A stretch of 64,000 bases of DNA, taken from NCBI GenBank assembly GCA_963693315.1, contig OY856186.1, positions 71,012,019 through 71,076,018 on the forward strand, read 5' to 3'. Shown piece after piece: positions 12,901-23,612 of this stretch. Position 1 is the stretch's first letter. Each line of letters starts with the position of its first letter. The notes under the pieces were generated by a model. The model worked only from the letters and a program-made list of their open reading frames with translations. It did not search any database and was not told the DNA's origin. Made by a program: the position numbers and the translations under genes. This DNA is from Diogma glabrata (lineage: Eukaryota; Arthropoda; Insecta; Diptera; Cylindrotomidae).

Positions 12901-13508
12901 TTAATATAATTAGCAGCGCCGTCTGCCGGGTTTAGTTGTGAATCTAAATCATTCAGGGCGTCACCCAAACACATACAAAAAAATTCATTAAAATCGGACC
13001 CGCCGTTTAGGAGGAGTTCAGTGACAATACCGACTGCAACGCTTCTGCCAGGCTGATTTATAAATTTAAACCATTCGGGGCGCCACCCAAACGCACACAA
13101 AAAAATTCATTCAAATCGGTCCAGCCGTTTAGGAGGAGTTCAGTGACAATACCGACTGCAGGGCCTCTGCCGGGCTGATTTGTAAATTTTAACCATCTAG
13201 GGCGCTACCCAAACGCATACAAAAAAACTCATCCAAATCGGTCCAGCCGTTTAGGAGGAGTTCAGTGACAATACCGACTGCAGCGCCTCTGCCGGGCTGA
13301 TTTATAAATTTAAACCATTTGGGGCGCCACCCAAACGCACACAAAAAAATTCATTCAAATCGGTTCAGACGTTTAGGAAGAGGTCAGTGACAATACCGAC
13401 TGCAGCGCCTCTGCCGGGCTGATTTATGAATCTAAACCATTTGGGGCGCCACCCAAACGCACACAAAAAAATTCATTCAAATCGGTCCAGCCGTTTAGAA
13501 GGAGTTCA
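12899..13508. repeat. 122-bp tandem array inside the Helitron
   Basis: The anchor GTGACAATACCGACTGCA starts at 13021, 13143, 13265 and 13387, exactly 122 bp apart. A fifth, clearly diverged unit lies before it (about 12899-13020) and overlaps the start of the helicase homology. Each unit includes AAATCGGTCCAGCCGTTTAG, a segment common near Helitron 5' ends. Because 122 is not a multiple of three, each unit reads in a new frame; the continuous frame over 12648-13100 therefore joins repeat to helicase and is not an ancestral protein. Confidence 0.95.
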
Positions 13509-13550
13509 CAGTCATACACACGTACAGTAGAATTATATATATAAAGGAGA

Positions 13551-14230
13551 TTATAATAAAATCAAAAATTGAAACTTTTTTTCAAAATTCTAAGACTATT
13601 ACAAGTATTGTATTTTATTACAAGCAAAGATTGAAACTTTTTCCAATATTCCTAAAATATTGCAAAAATTATAACAAAATCAAATATACAAATTTTTTTA
13701 AAAATCTCAAATTAAAATAAGATCAAAAATTTAAACTTTTTAAAAATTCTAAAACAAGTCCGAAAATTCTTACAAAACAAAAGTTGAAACTTTTTTCAAA
13801 ATTCAAAGCTTATTGCAAAATTTTATAATTAACAAATTCAAAAATTCAAACTATTTTCAAAATTCTAAGAACATTGCAAAAATTATAACAAAATCAAAAA
13901 TACAAACTTATTTTAAAATTTCAAAAATATTTCAAAAATTACTACAAAATCAAAAATTGAAACTTTTTCCGAATCAAAAATTCGAAATTCAAAAAACTTT
14001 TTTCCAAAATTCTAAAAATATCGCAAAAATTATAACAAAATTAAAAATACAAATTTTCTTCAAAATTCCAAAAATTATAATAAAATTGATAATTAAAATT
14101 TCAGACCGAAGTAACTTTTTCAAAACTCTAAAAATATTCGAAAATTCTTACAAAATCAAAAATACAAACTTTTTTCAAAATTCCAAAAATTATAACAAAA
14201 TTAAAAATTTGCATGTCCAATTTCATGCTC
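13551..14230. repeat. AT-rich degenerate minisatellite, split by the Helitron
   Basis: Irregular 60-90 bp units contain ACAAAATCAAAAAT and TTCAAAATTCTAAAAAT. The same kind of sequence ends directly at the other Helitron terminus (about 11190-11306), so the Helitron landed inside this array. A 145-codon frame at 13813-14250 is a translation of the repeat (Lys, Asn, Ile and Phe only) and is not called as a gene. Confidence 0.8.
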
Positions 14231-14339
14231 GATTACATCACCACAAATAATTAAACTCATTTTTCCTAAAAATTTGTGTAAAAAAATGAAAATCATTCTT
14301 TTGACACACTTAACAACATTTTTTGACAAACTTTTAATG

Positions 14340-14715
14340 CAATAATCTAGTTTTTGGTTTCACATACCAATCCCTACCAAGATTTCTCCAAATTTAATGT
14401 TCTTACTCGTAATCACTTAAAATGAACGTTTTTTAAGCCAAAAATATTCAAATTTGCTTGTTTTGAAACACGACGATTTTTTGACACACTTCCGGGACAG
14501 CTATCGAACACATCGTCCTTTCGGCTCTTACCATTAAGTATACCTATTTTTTGAAACAAAAATTTTTGAATTTCCACGGCCGACAGACAGACATACATTT
14601 TTTTGCTTTTTTAGAATCAGTAGGTCCTAAAACGTCGAGAAATGCCAAAAAAGTGAGGGAATTTCACTATTGCCTCATGAATGTAATACTTAGGTCTTTC
14701 AGACCGAAGTAATTT
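14340..14715 (-). repeat. Dispersed repeat B, copy 2
   Basis: This is the reverse-complement relative of 2949-3290. It includes GACACACTTCCGGGACAG, ATCGTCCTTTCGG and TTTCAGACCGAAGTAA. The last motif also occurs alone at about 14102-14116, some 600 bp away in direct orientation, which may mark the other end of an element. Confidence 0.75.
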
Positions 14716-14719
14716 CTGT

Positions 14720-15320
14720 TTAAGTTGAATATTAATGAAGTGCACATATTTTAGACTCGTTAGACTCGTCGTTAAAAACTAAATTTTTGCGAACGTCCCC
14801 TAAAAAAAATTATTTGTGGTCGAAAACTCATGAGGATATATTTTTTTTAAATGCAGAATACGTGCAAAATTATTGAAAACAAATGTCGAAAATTTTGACG
14901 AAAAAAGCACAAATTTGGATTTTTCTTTTCACGATTATTTTTTTATTCTTTTTATTCTAGAAGAAAATTATTTTAGAACAAAATTAGTACTTTTTCGTCA
15001 TCTTTATTATTTATGTTTTTTATAAATTACGACAATTTACAACTTAGTTTTCAAAATATATTTTCTTTTCTGATGAAAAAGCATTTTGTAACGGCCGTCC
15101 GCCCATCTAAATCAGGGCTTGCGGTTAATATATTTATTTACCCTTTCCCATAATGAAAATAAATGATAATATTGGGAAGAAGATAATGAACGGTTCTAAA
15201 GAAAAAAATTTAATGATAAAAAATTTAAATAATACAATAATGCAAAAATGATTTTTTGTTAGATTCAAAAACAACAATTTAATTTAAAAATTTGTTAAAA
15301 ATAAAAAAAAACCACTTCGT
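14720..15320. other. Stretch with no supported gene
   Basis: AT-rich sequence without a tandem repeat or a domain that I recognise. Confidence 0.5.
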
Positions 15321-15325
15321 GTAAA

Positions 15326-15406
15326 CACCTTCATACTTTTGTGTTCACTCTCCGCCGGTTCTTCGTTTTTTTTAACGAAACGAGAGGGACAGAAGGTATG
15401 AAGGTG
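15326..15406. repeat. Imperfect 80-bp hairpin
   Basis: CACCTTCATAC at 15326 pairs with GTATGAAGGTG ending at 15406. Inner segments CTCTC/GAGAG and CGTT/AACG also pair. It may be a remnant of a foldback element or a hairpin RNA. Nothing else identifies it. Confidence 0.7.
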
Positions 15407-15726
15407 GGATGAGTTTAAACAAACGTCAGTCAGTCAGTAATATTCATTAAAATAAGTTGTTCTTTTTTTGTAATCTGTTGTATATTTTGTTAAAATAAAT
15501 TAAAATTAATTTATGTATACCAGAAGGATTTTGTGTTGGAGATATTAAAATAGAGAAAACAATAAATATTATAAAACTTGAACAAGTTGAAGTGGATTAT
15601 TATTGTGGTATTGTTTAGAGCGCTGAATTGGGTGTAACTAGTGATCGCTGGTTGCGGCACATGGCGGTCATGTAGATTGTTTGCCTCATTAATCAATGTC
15701 GACCATTTTCTTTTTTTTTAGTCAGA

Positions 15727-16350
15727 CATCAGCCTTGTAAGGCACATTAATTAGCAGCGTGTTTTGAACAACTTATGCAACGTATGAAATATTTCATTTA
15801 ATTTGGTGACGTCACATCAGCCTTGTAAGGCACAATAACTATCAGCGTGTTTTGAACAATCTATTCAACGTATGAAATATTTCATTTCATTTAGTGACGT
15901 CACATCAGCCTTGTAGGGCACAATAATTAACAGCGTGTTTTGAACAATCTATTCAACGTATGATATATTTCATTTAATTTGGTGACGTCTCATCAGTCTT
16001 GTAGGGCATAATATTCATCCGCTTATTTTAAACAACCTATGCAACGTATGATATATTTCATTTAATTTGGTAACGTCACATCAGCCTTGTAGGCCATAAT
16101 ATTCATCCGCTTATTTTAAACAACCTATGCGACGTATGATATATTTCATTTTAATTTGGTAACGTCACATCAGCCTTGTAGGGCATAACAATTATCAGCT
16201 TATTTTAAACAGCCTATGCAACGTATGATATAATAATTTGATTTGCCATTAGCCTTGTGGGGCACCATATTTATCAATATACATAAATCAACATATGCTA
16301 TAATCAATATATTTTGGATTGTCATCATATTACATCAGTCGTGCAAGTCA
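15727..16350. repeat. 88-bp tandem array
   Basis: The anchor CATCAGCCTTGTA (or close variants) starts at 15727, 15815, 15903, 15991, 16079, 16168, 16247 and 16333. The spacing is 88 bp five times (once 89), then decays to 79 and 86. Each unit includes CAACGTATGAWATATTTCAT and a GTGACGTCACA-like palindrome. About seven and a half copies are present, and identity falls to the right. Confidence 0.95.
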
Positions 16351-16439
16351 TACAATCATCAACTCCACCAAACAAAGTGGGATTTAATTGGATTGCATCC
16401 AGGCAGTATTACAAGGTATTATTTACACAGTAAATAATA

Positions 16440-17230
16440 TTTATAGTATTTATAGTATTTTATTAGTTTGATTTGTTGAATCATCTCATTTTTTTTTTGC
16501 TATATTAGTGAATGTATATGTTTGTAATCGGTCGCGTCTAACCCATTATTATGTTTGTAGTCTCAGAGGGGCTAAGCTATCAGAAGTTGTGGGGTTGGGG
16601 TCCTCGGCTTGTCAACGCACTAGGTGCTGTCTAATGATGGTAGAGACCGAAGTAGATTGCTGGCTCCGAACGAAACTCTACCTCACCGCTAGACAACGTC
16701 CCGAATAAAGTTTCGATCCGCGAAAAGTTTCGATCAGTTTAGCAATCCCTTACAAGTTTTATATATATAATTTTAAATATATTTTAATGGTATCTGTTTT
16801 GAATGTCAAAAATGCCGACAAAATATTTGTTGTGTTTTTAATTTATTGAACTAACATTAAAATTGAATTAAATAATGGTTTGAATATTATTGGTTGTTGT
16901 TTAGTTAATTATTTTTGTTACAATTGTATTATTTGTGAATATGTAAACATATTTAAATGTAAGTTATTTTTAATCAAATTGATTATATTCAATAAAAGTG
17001 TTAATTTGGTTGGATTACATGTTGATGTCCTCTATATCGGGTTGCAGATTCCAATTTATATTAGTGACTTTTTCTTAATTTATAACAAAATTTAAGGTCG
17101 TTAGTTGATAGTTTCGCAAATAATTTCACTGTTACTAGGAAATAATTATAAATATCGAAATTAATGGAACAAAATTTCCTTGATTAATATGCGGTGTTCA
17201 ACGCAAGCACACTAATTATTTTATTTTAAT
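16440..17230. other. Stretch with no supported gene
   Basis: A GC-richer patch (16500-16740) contains an AATAAAG hexamer region and several short palindromic segments but no recognised domain. The remainder is AT-rich. Confidence 0.45.
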
Positions 17231-17234
17231 GGTT

Positions 17235-18396
17235 GTTGTTATTTGTAGCCACATGTCCAGGTTCAGGAACTCTGCTTCGTCAGATTGGTTATATTCGTTC
17301 CTTCGTCAGATTGGTTATATTTTCAGGACAATTGAATAGGTGGTCTACATCGTGTGGCGTGTCCTCACACGCGGGGCACTTGTCAATAATTTCAAGCTCA
17401 ACTCTGCTCATATAGTTGTTTAGAATGCCTGACCAACCGGATCTTAGTTGAGGTAGGATGGATCTGTTGCTACCTGGCTATCTCTGACATCTTGCAGAAA
17501 CGATCTTGCTTGCTGTCTTCCTTATATCTCTAGGTGGTTCGATCGTAGTTAAGGTGTCATTGCAAGGATGTTGCTCTTTGTGACAGGCTAATAGATATTT
17601 TTTGGTTAGCATTTCATCCCATCCACGGACCGGCCATATGTTACTTTCCTCGTGCAAGTGATCTTGGTGGGCCTTCGGGTGACATCCTGCGGTTCGCAAG
17701 GCAGCATTTTGTATTGTTTGTAACTTATTCCAGTAAGTGCCGGCAACTTTGGGGGTCCATATAGGAGCATAATTTCAGCAGCACAATTTAAAATAGGTCT
17801 TCATATTGCGTTGCACGTTGTTATGATCGTGTTTTTATCCTTGCCCCATGATCTACCCGCTAGTGTTTTAAATGCGTTAATCCTGTTTTTTAATCTAGAG
17901 TTCATTTATTGTGCATGAGCATTGAATTTAAGCAGTGGGTCGCATGTTACACCCAACAGTCTCGGATTTTTAACTGTAGGAATAAGTATGTTGTCTATGC
18001 AGATGCTTAGTGTTGAATTTACCTCCTTCGTCTATGTGCATGTGGTAAAAAGTGTAGAAATGGACTTTTCAGTGGGCAGTTTTATTTTTCTGGTTTTACA
18101 CCAATCATTCAGAATATTATGGTAGGTATTCAGGATATTTGTGAGTTGTTGCAGGTTATTTCCTGTTGCAAGCACTGTGCAGTCCTCTGCATATGACGTG
18201 ATAGTATTCCTTCTGGTGGGGTAGGCAAACTACTTGGGTAGAGATTGAATAATGACGGTGAGTGAACTCCGCCTTGAGGAACTCCTTGTCTCAGCACTCT
18301 CATTTTGCACTTGCAGTTTCGGAACTCAACGTATGTTTGGAGACCTCTGAGATAGTTGCACAACCAGCGCTCCTCTTTTTTTTCCTTTATGTCCAT
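17235..18396 (-). pseudogene. 3' half of a jockey-like LINE reverse transcriptase (LINE E)
   Basis: The minus strand reads ERWLCNYLRGLQTYVEF then RQGVPQGGVHSPSLFNLY, the RT block before the catalytic YADD, then after frame damage a C-terminal region with TAGCHPKAHQDHLHEE, EMLTKKYLLACH and, near 17310-17420, the Cys-rich end (CPACEDTPHDVDHLFNCP) typical of this RT group. Several stops and frameshifts are present, and the sequence upstream of ERWLCNY is missing because LINE F is joined to it at 18396. RTs of this group prime reverse transcription at a nicked target. The copy is dead. Confidence 0.8.
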
Positions 18397-20256
18397 TTAG
18401 GAGCATAGGGCGTCTACTAGACTGGACCATCTGACTCTGTTGGGGACAATCGCTTTCAGTTCACCCCATGTCTTGCCAATTTGTTTTGCTTCAGCTAGCA
18501 CCGTTTTCTTCCATGTCATGGATGGTCGTCCAACTCTCCTTTTATCTTGTGGATTCCACTCTAGGGACATCCTTGTTATATCTTCAGCTGATTTCCTTAG
18601 TGTATGTCCTATCCATATCCATTTCCTTTGTTTTATCTCGGTCCCAATGTCTAACTGCTCTGTCTGCCGTAGAAGTTCCTGATTACTGATGGTGTTCGGC
18701 CAGAAGCATTTGATCATTCTTCTCAGGCATTTGTTCTCAAACACCTGTAGTTGATTTGTGATCTTTCTTGCATGTTTCCACGTTTCACTCCCATACAGCA
18801 GTACTGACTTGACACATGCATTGAACATTCGTAGCTTTGTCTTTCTTGACAGGACGGATGCATTCCAGATCTTGTGAAGCATATTGAACGTATTTCTGGC
18901 TCTGTTAATACGCTGACTCATATCTTCTTTAGCCCCGCCTGTTTTTGCTACAGTACAACCAAGGCACACAAATTTGTCAACTTCATCCACTTGTGTATTG
19001 TTGATGGTAATTGGTGTTATCGTTTTGGTGTTCAATCTCATAGCCTTTGTTTTCCTGATATTAATGTTGAGACTGACTTCATGTGCAAGGGTTGATAGCT
19101 TCTGTAATATCTGCTGCATTTCCGTATACGTGTGTGTAAGTAGACAGATGTCATCTGCGTAGTCTAGATCATTGAGCAGACTTGTTGTATTCCATTGGCT
19201 TCCATTTGGACTTGCTTCATCGAGCTTTCTCATGATAGTATCTAGTACTATTAGGAATAGTAGCGGGGATAGTACACAGCCTTGTCTCACTCCTCGGTGG
19301 TTGTAGTATTCATCACTTTGCTGTCCTTTGTATTGTATTCTGTTTGCAGCATACCGATACATTTCTTTGATTAGATCAACTATTTTCTTCGGGATGCCCA
19401 TTTCACAAAGTGTCTTCCATATCGCACTTCTGTTAATTGAGTCGAAGGCGTGTTCTAGGTCCACGAAGAGGAGATACAATGGTGAATTCCATTCGTTTGA
19501 TTGCTCTATGATGATACGGATTGTGTTGATATGATCGGTACAGCTTCTTCCTGGTCTAAACCATTGTTCGTTTCTTAGTTTCATGTTAATTGATGGAGAT
19601 ATTCTTTCGAGAATGATCATCGCTAGTATTTTCATTATTGTGTTGAGCAGAGATATACCTCTCCAATTTTTGCATTTTCTTAGATCACCTTTCTTTGGGA
19701 TTGTTATGGTTAAACCTTCTTTCCATTTGGTTGGTATTTTACCTTCGTTCCATACATCAGCTAATAGTGGTGTAAGAGCTTCTGCTGTTGTGTTTACATC
19801 TGCTTTGAGTAATTCTGCTGATATATTATCTGTACCAGCAGATTTGTTATTCTTGAGTTTCTGTATGGCATCTCTAACTTCCCGTTCCGTTGGTGGATGG
19901 GTGCTGATAGTTTCGTTATAGTTGTCATCCGGAGACTGCAAGCTATCTTCATGTTGGTGGCAGTTGTCTTCGAAGTATTCTTTCCATCTATTTAGCTGCT
20001 GTTCATGTATTGTGAGGGTTTGACCAGATTCATCCTTTATTGGTGGAGTGTTTGTATATTTGTTGGTGACCTTTCTCACGCATTTGTGTAGTGTGCGCAT
20101 ATTTCTATTAGCTGCTGCTGTTTCTGCAGCCTTGAGAATGCCTTCTGTATATCTTCTGCGATCATTCCTTGCCATCTTTTTAACTTGTTTTGCTGTACTT
20201 TCATATTTGCTGCGGATCTCGGTTGTGTTCTGGTGACACAATTGCAACAATTGCAA
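18397..20256 (-). CDS. 5'-truncated LINE reverse transcriptase, RTE/Nimb-like (LINE F)
   Basis: An uninterrupted frame of about 619 codons carries a full RT core: NWRGISLLN, then FVDLEHAFDSI (first catalytic Asp, about residue 264), GVRQGCVLSPLLF (about 321) and DYADDICLL (catalytic Asp pair, about 365). A thumb follows, then the characteristic tail WIWIGHTLRK, WNPQDKRRVGRP and VDALCS. This tail is familiar from RTE- and Nimb-like LINEs. The endonuclease domain is missing, so the copy is 5'-truncated; the frame stays open upstream of the first usable start (TTG at 20256). After the stop there is only about 20 bp, then an A8 run, then LINE E sequence. That fits a short 3' UTR and a poly(A) end. 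Clade assignment is tentative. Confidence 0.88.
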   Translation of the reverse strand: MQLLQLCHQNTTEIRSKYESTAKQVKKMARNDRRRYTEGILKAAETAAANRNMRTLHKCVRKVTNKYTNTPPIKDESGQTLTIHEQQLNRWKEYFEDNCHQHEDSLQSPDDNYNETISTHPPTEREVRDAIQKLKNNKSAGTDNISAELLKADVNTTAEALTPLLADVWNEGKIPTKWKEGLTITIPKKGDLRKCKNWRGISLLNTIMKILAMIILERISPSINMKLRNEQWFRPGRSCTDHINTIRIIIEQSNEWNSPLYLLFVDLEHAFDSINRSAIWKTLCEMGIPKKIVDLIKEMYRYAANRIQYKGQQSDEYYNHRGVRQGCVLSPLLFLIVLDTIMRKLDEASPNGSQWNTTSLLNDLDYADDICLLTHTYTEMQQILQKLSTLAHEVSLNINIRKTKAMRLNTKTITPITINNTQVDEVDKFVCLGCTVAKTGGAKEDMSQRINRARNTFNMLHKIWNASVLSRKTKLRMFNACVKSVLLYGSETWKHARKITNQLQVFENKCLRRMIKCFWPNTISNQELLRQTEQLDIGTEIKQRKWIWIGHTLRKSAEDITRMSLEWNPQDKRRVGRPSMTWKKTVLAEAKQIGKTWGELKAIVPNRVRWSSLVDALCS

Positions 20257-20436
20257 CTTGCTGACGTATCTGCTAAAATAAAAGTATATGTTATTATAAC
20301 TGGATCTGGGATTCAGTTATGATCCGGGATATATATTTAAAAAAAAGAAACCAATATAGCGTTCACCCAGAAAATCTCTAATAAAGGTTTGATTTAGTAA
20401 TTCATATTTCAGAAAATGTATATATAAAGGAAGCAA

Positions 20437-20466
20437 TGCAAATATTAATAATAATAATAATAATTA
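20437..20466. repeat. (AAT)n microsatellite
   Basis: About seven AAT units with flanking AT-rich sequence. Confidence 0.9.
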
Positions 20467-20550
20467 TATAATATAAAAATATAAATCTAAACGATAGTTT
20501 TGTGCAACAAGTATAACTTATAACATTAATTATAAATAATCTATAATAAT

Positions 20551-20930
20551 AAGAATTCAGATTGGAGAGTGCAGAGACTTTATGGACTGGGAACATAAAT
20601 ACAATTTAATCATTATCTTATTATACTAATAAATTATATGAATAACAGGTTTCCGACTGGAGATTGCAGGCGAGAAATTTTAGATACGGGATTGCTGATT
20701 GGCGATTGCAGATTATATGTATAAGTGATTATCCTTGTGATTGTCTCGTAAAAGTAGTAGTTAGATACGATTTGCCAGGTGTCTGTAACCGGGTCGTTCA
20801 CTCCTAACTTATAATTACCTACCTATCCTTACCTATTGTTATATGTAAAACGGCTGTAGGAAGTGGCCCGGCCGTAATCCGGGAGTCTCGCCTAGTGCTT
20901 GGCCCTACAGTCCAATCAATCAATAATTTT
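20551..20930 (+). repeat. Dispersed repeat A, copy 1 (SINE-like or LINE 3' end)
   Basis: About 380 bp matches the reverse complement of 57300-57667 at high identity. It starts near GAATTCAGATTGGAGAGTGC, includes GGTTTCCGACTGGAGATTGC, CCAGGTGTCTGTAACCGGG and GGCCGTAATCCGGGAGTCTC, and ends in CCCTACAGTCCAATCAATCA. The short tetranucleotide (CAAT)n tail is the kind left by non-LTR retrotransposition, so this is a SINE or the 3' end of a LINE. No pol III boxes could be fixed by eye. Confidence 0.85.
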
Positions 20931-20959
20931 AAATATATTTTAAGTATATAGAAAATAAT

Positions 20960-21400
20960 AAAATTTGGTAACTAATGGTGGGAGAGAAAATACTTTTCCA
21001 CATAATGGAAATACTTTTACATAATAATAGGGGTAGAAATGTATCGATAAATTTTGTATAAATAACAGAAATTTACAATAAAAGAATTAGAATGGATTTT
21101 GAACTTAAACATTTGTTTTATTCTGAATTATTTCTCGTAACGTTCTGAATTGCTTTAAAAGCCTAAGGAACTAACAGTAGAAAGATAAACTGAATCGCTC
21201 TTCAGTTAAATGGTTATCGATTTACTGGGACTGTGCTGCAAGACTGAAAGACGGACCATACTCATAAAAATTAATTGATATCTGTGGGAAGAATTTGTAT
21301 TTATAAAGTTTCCTGCCATCATACTGCGTATTAATGAATCACAATTTTGAAGAGGATTTTGATCCTTACATAAAGAATCTGAAGAAAAACTTTAAACGGG
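20960..21400 (+). other. Possible LTR and leader upstream of the protease fragment
   Basis: TATAAAT near 21057, then AATAAAAG near 21078, lie about 330 bp before the aspartic protease frame, as in a retroelement leader. No second LTR copy, no TG..CA boundary and no primer-binding site could be matched, so this is a weak inference. Confidence 0.2.
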
Positions 21401-21409
21401 ATATAGAAA

Positions 21410-21994
21410 ATGCAAAATATTATACCATGTTCAAATAATTATTCTGAGATTTTCACTAATTCGAATCATCGTAATTTCCTAAACTATAACAAAAAATCAA
21501 ATACTGATATGTCAAAAGATATTTTTAAAAATATTTGTACTTTAAATTCTTTTGATGGTAATAATAGTTTAAACAAATATATTAGATTAGAACTCGATAT
21601 AACAATAAACAAATATACGTATTTTCTACTCGATTCTGGATCTGATATAAGCATTATAAGAAAACAGTTTATAAAACCAGAAACCATATGCAAACCTGAA
21701 ATCAAATGTAAGATCAGGGGTATATCTCTTGATGAAATAGAAACCATAGCACTTTGTAAAGCAAAAATAAATTTTAATACTTTTGACATAAATCATAATT
21801 TTCACCTAGTTTCAAACGAATTTCCATTGAATTGTACTGGTATATTAGGAAGAGATTTTTCGAAACAAAATTTGTGTAAAATTGATTATACTAATCAAGC
21901 TTTAGAGATTCCAGTTAGCGAATCATCTACCGATAACTATACGGCAGTTGGATATGGTGTATGCAATTTCCCTTATCTTAAATTTTCAATATAA
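21410..21994 (+). pseudogene. Gypsy-like aspartic protease fragment
   Basis: The frame contains YFLLDSGSDISIIRKQF (retropepsin active site Asp-Ser-Gly, about residues 74-90) and, about 60 residues on, GILGRDFSKQNLCKIDY, the conserved Gly-Arg-Asp segment of Gypsy/Ty3-type proteases. The family cleaves the gag-pol polyprotein. Reverse transcriptase does not follow; the sequence ends shortly after the protease. The first 70 residues are Asn-rich with no zinc knuckle. It is a remnant of an LTR retrotransposon, possibly related to the gag remnant at 56485. Confidence 0.75.
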
Positions 21995-22155
21995 AAAATT
22001 ACCATAGAGAAAGTTGATGAAAAACATACAAAGAATCAAAAAATGATAATGATTTCAGAGTAGAACAGAAACTACTGGTTTATTAAAAGTAAACTGAAAA
22101 TTTGCCCTCATAATTGAAAATTTATCGTATTATTTTCAATTGCAAAATAGCTATT

Positions 22156-22281
22156 TATGTACCAAGGGCGTTATGTAGGTTATTACGCCCGGAAAGCGAC
22201 GTAATCTAGCCCGAGGGCCTTTGGCCCGAGGGATGGATGTCGCTTGATGGGCGTAATACCCAATAACGCCAGTGGTGCATA
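22156..22281. repeat. GC-rich foldback sequence left of the recombinase gene
   Basis: Successive arms pair from outside in: TATGTACC with GGTGCATA, then GGCGTTATG..TTACGCCC (22167-22190) with GGGCGTAAT..AATAACGCC (22249-22270), then AAGCGAC with GTCGCTT, then a core GGGCCTTTGGCCC. The whole 126 bp can form one long hairpin or cruciform and stands out in AT-rich surroundings. The direct motif GGGCGTTATG (22166) is shared with the palindrome at 23871. Confidence 0.9.
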
Positions 22282-22376
22282 CAAGATTTTATGCTTCACT
22301 TAATAAGCTAAAAACTAAGAAAGAATTTAATTTGTTAGTCTATATTGCTATGCAAAAAAATACAAATGTATCCCAG

Positions 22377-22510
22377 TATGCCAAGAAAATAAATATTTTG
22401 AAGTTTAAATTAATTATTTGTTGTTTGTGCGTTGCTATAAACAAATTCTCCCAAATTTTGTAGCGTAGTTTGCCATGAGAAAAAACAGTTTGAAGTTTCA
22501 AATAATTATT
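22377..22510. repeat. 43-bp motif, two left copies (third at 23814-23857)
   Basis: Copies at 22377-22420 and 22469-22510 share TGCCAWGARRAWAAA, then TTTGAAGTTT and a following AT-rich block. A third direct copy at 23814-23857, preceded by the same AGTATGCCA start, lies after the recombinase gene. The three copies bracket the gene and could be recombinase-binding sites. The function is inference. Confidence 0.8.
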
Positions 22511-22541
22511 CATCAGAACTCTGAATTAGTCCTAAACAATA

Positions 22542-23612
22542 ATGGATTTGCAATTGCCAGAGTTTATTAAGCAAAATGCTCAAAAAGCAACGAAATCTTT
22601 ATTGCCAATTAAATCCAAACAACAATATGATAAAGATTACGGGATTTTTCGTTCATGGAAATCAAGAAATAAAGTACAGGCAGTGAATGAAAATGTGTTG
22701 TTAGCATACTTTCAAGAATTGGTAATTCTAATTTGTTTATACATTTTAATAAGTAAATTTATTAATTCAATTTTTTATTTAGTCTGAAAAGTATACCCCG
22801 AATTCACTGTGGACCAAATACTCCATTTTAAAATCTACCCTTACAGTTTACGAAAAAATTGATATTTCAAAATATAACCAATTGCTTTCGTTTTTAAAAA
22901 CAAAATCAAGAGGTTATACGCCAAAAAAATCTCAAGTTTTAACCGGCAATCAGGTTATGGCTTTCATAAAAGATGCTCCGGATGACGTTTATCTGTTGCA
23001 TAAGGTAGTTTTGGTTATGGGAGTCTTTGGAGGCTTAAGAAGAGACGAAATGGTAAAAATGTCAGTTGAGGATGTAACTGATAAAGGTTCCGTTTTGATT
23101 GTTAAAGTGCCAGAAACTAAAACAGGTACGTCAAAAGGCTTTACAATCATAGATGAAGAAGAAATGGGTGCTCTGAAAATAGTCCGACAATATATGAATT
23201 TAAGGCCAAATAAAACAAATGGGACACGTTTTTTTCTTACATATAGAAACAGAAAGTGTACAATGCAACCAGTTGGAAAAAATACGATAGGCAGTGTTCT
23301 TAAAATAAGTTCTTAAAACTAGAAAACCCTCACCAGTTTACTGGTCATTGTTTGAGACGCACTTCGTCTACTCTCTTAATTGAGGGGGGTGCGTCTTTTG
23401 AAACTCTTAAATTGCACGGCAAATGGAAGAGTGACACTGTAGCACAAGGCTACATAGAAGAAAGCATCACTTCGAAAAATAGAATTTCCAACATGATTGC
23501 AAGTGCTGTAGGTTCATCTGAAGGAGAAACAAGTGCTCTAGTTTTGAAATCATCTCGAATGTTCAAGAAAAACCATCAACATCATCAACCTACCCCATAT
23601 CAAATAAAATGA
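22542..23612 (+). pseudogene. Crypton-like tyrosine recombinase with one intron (frameshifted)
   Basis: Exon 1 (22542-22721) encodes 60 residues ending LLAYFQEL. A GT..AG intron of 61 nt (22722-22782, ending TTTTTTATTTAG) joins in phase 0 to SEKYTPNSLW, forming a SAM-like N-terminal domain. The catalytic part has FGGLRRDEM (first Arg, about residue 146), ETKTGTS, then after a frameshift at about 23310 GHCLRRTSS (His-x-x-Arg), HGKWKSD and QGYIEES (Tyr). All four classes of active-site residue (R, H-x-x-R, H/W, Y) are therefore present. Such enzymes move Crypton elements by site-specific strand exchange. The only defect seen is the frameshift. A C-terminal Ser/His-rich tail ends at 23612. A DIRS or Ngaro origin is less likely because no RT is adjacent. 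Confidence 0.85.

Larger units (their letters stand above)
11307..13550 (-). mobile_element. Degraded Helitron (rolling-circle transposon)
   Basis: Read on the minus strand, the element begins TCTCCTTTATATATA at 13550 and ends in CCCGCTAG at 11307, with A before the TC and T after the CTAG, as expected for Helitron insertion between A and T. The GTGTAGCAAAGCACGCCGGG stretch just before the 3' end is typical of insect Helitron ends, and CGGG-T-CCCG can form a short hairpin. It encodes only the end of a PIF1-like helicase. The Rep (HUH) domain is missing, replaced by a 122-bp tandem array, so the 2,244-bp copy is non-autonomous. Confidence 0.8.

Noticed and set aside
12910..13100. N-terminal part of an apparent 150-codon helicase protein
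   Set aside because: This part is 122-bp tandem repeat sequence; real helicase homology starts only near HAWLRKRA.
13813..14250. A 145-codon frame rich in Lys, Asn, Ile and Phe
   Set aside because: It is a translation of an AT-rich minisatellite with units of 60-90 bp; the composition follows from the repeat and no domain is present.
18440..20236. Several plus-strand frames of 60-112 codons
   Set aside because: They lie antisense to the open RT frame of LINE F and show no domain of their own.
21057..21084. TATAAAT plus AATAAA taken as proof of an LTR
   Set aside because: Such words are frequent in AT-rich DNA and no second LTR copy was found, so only a low-confidence note is kept.
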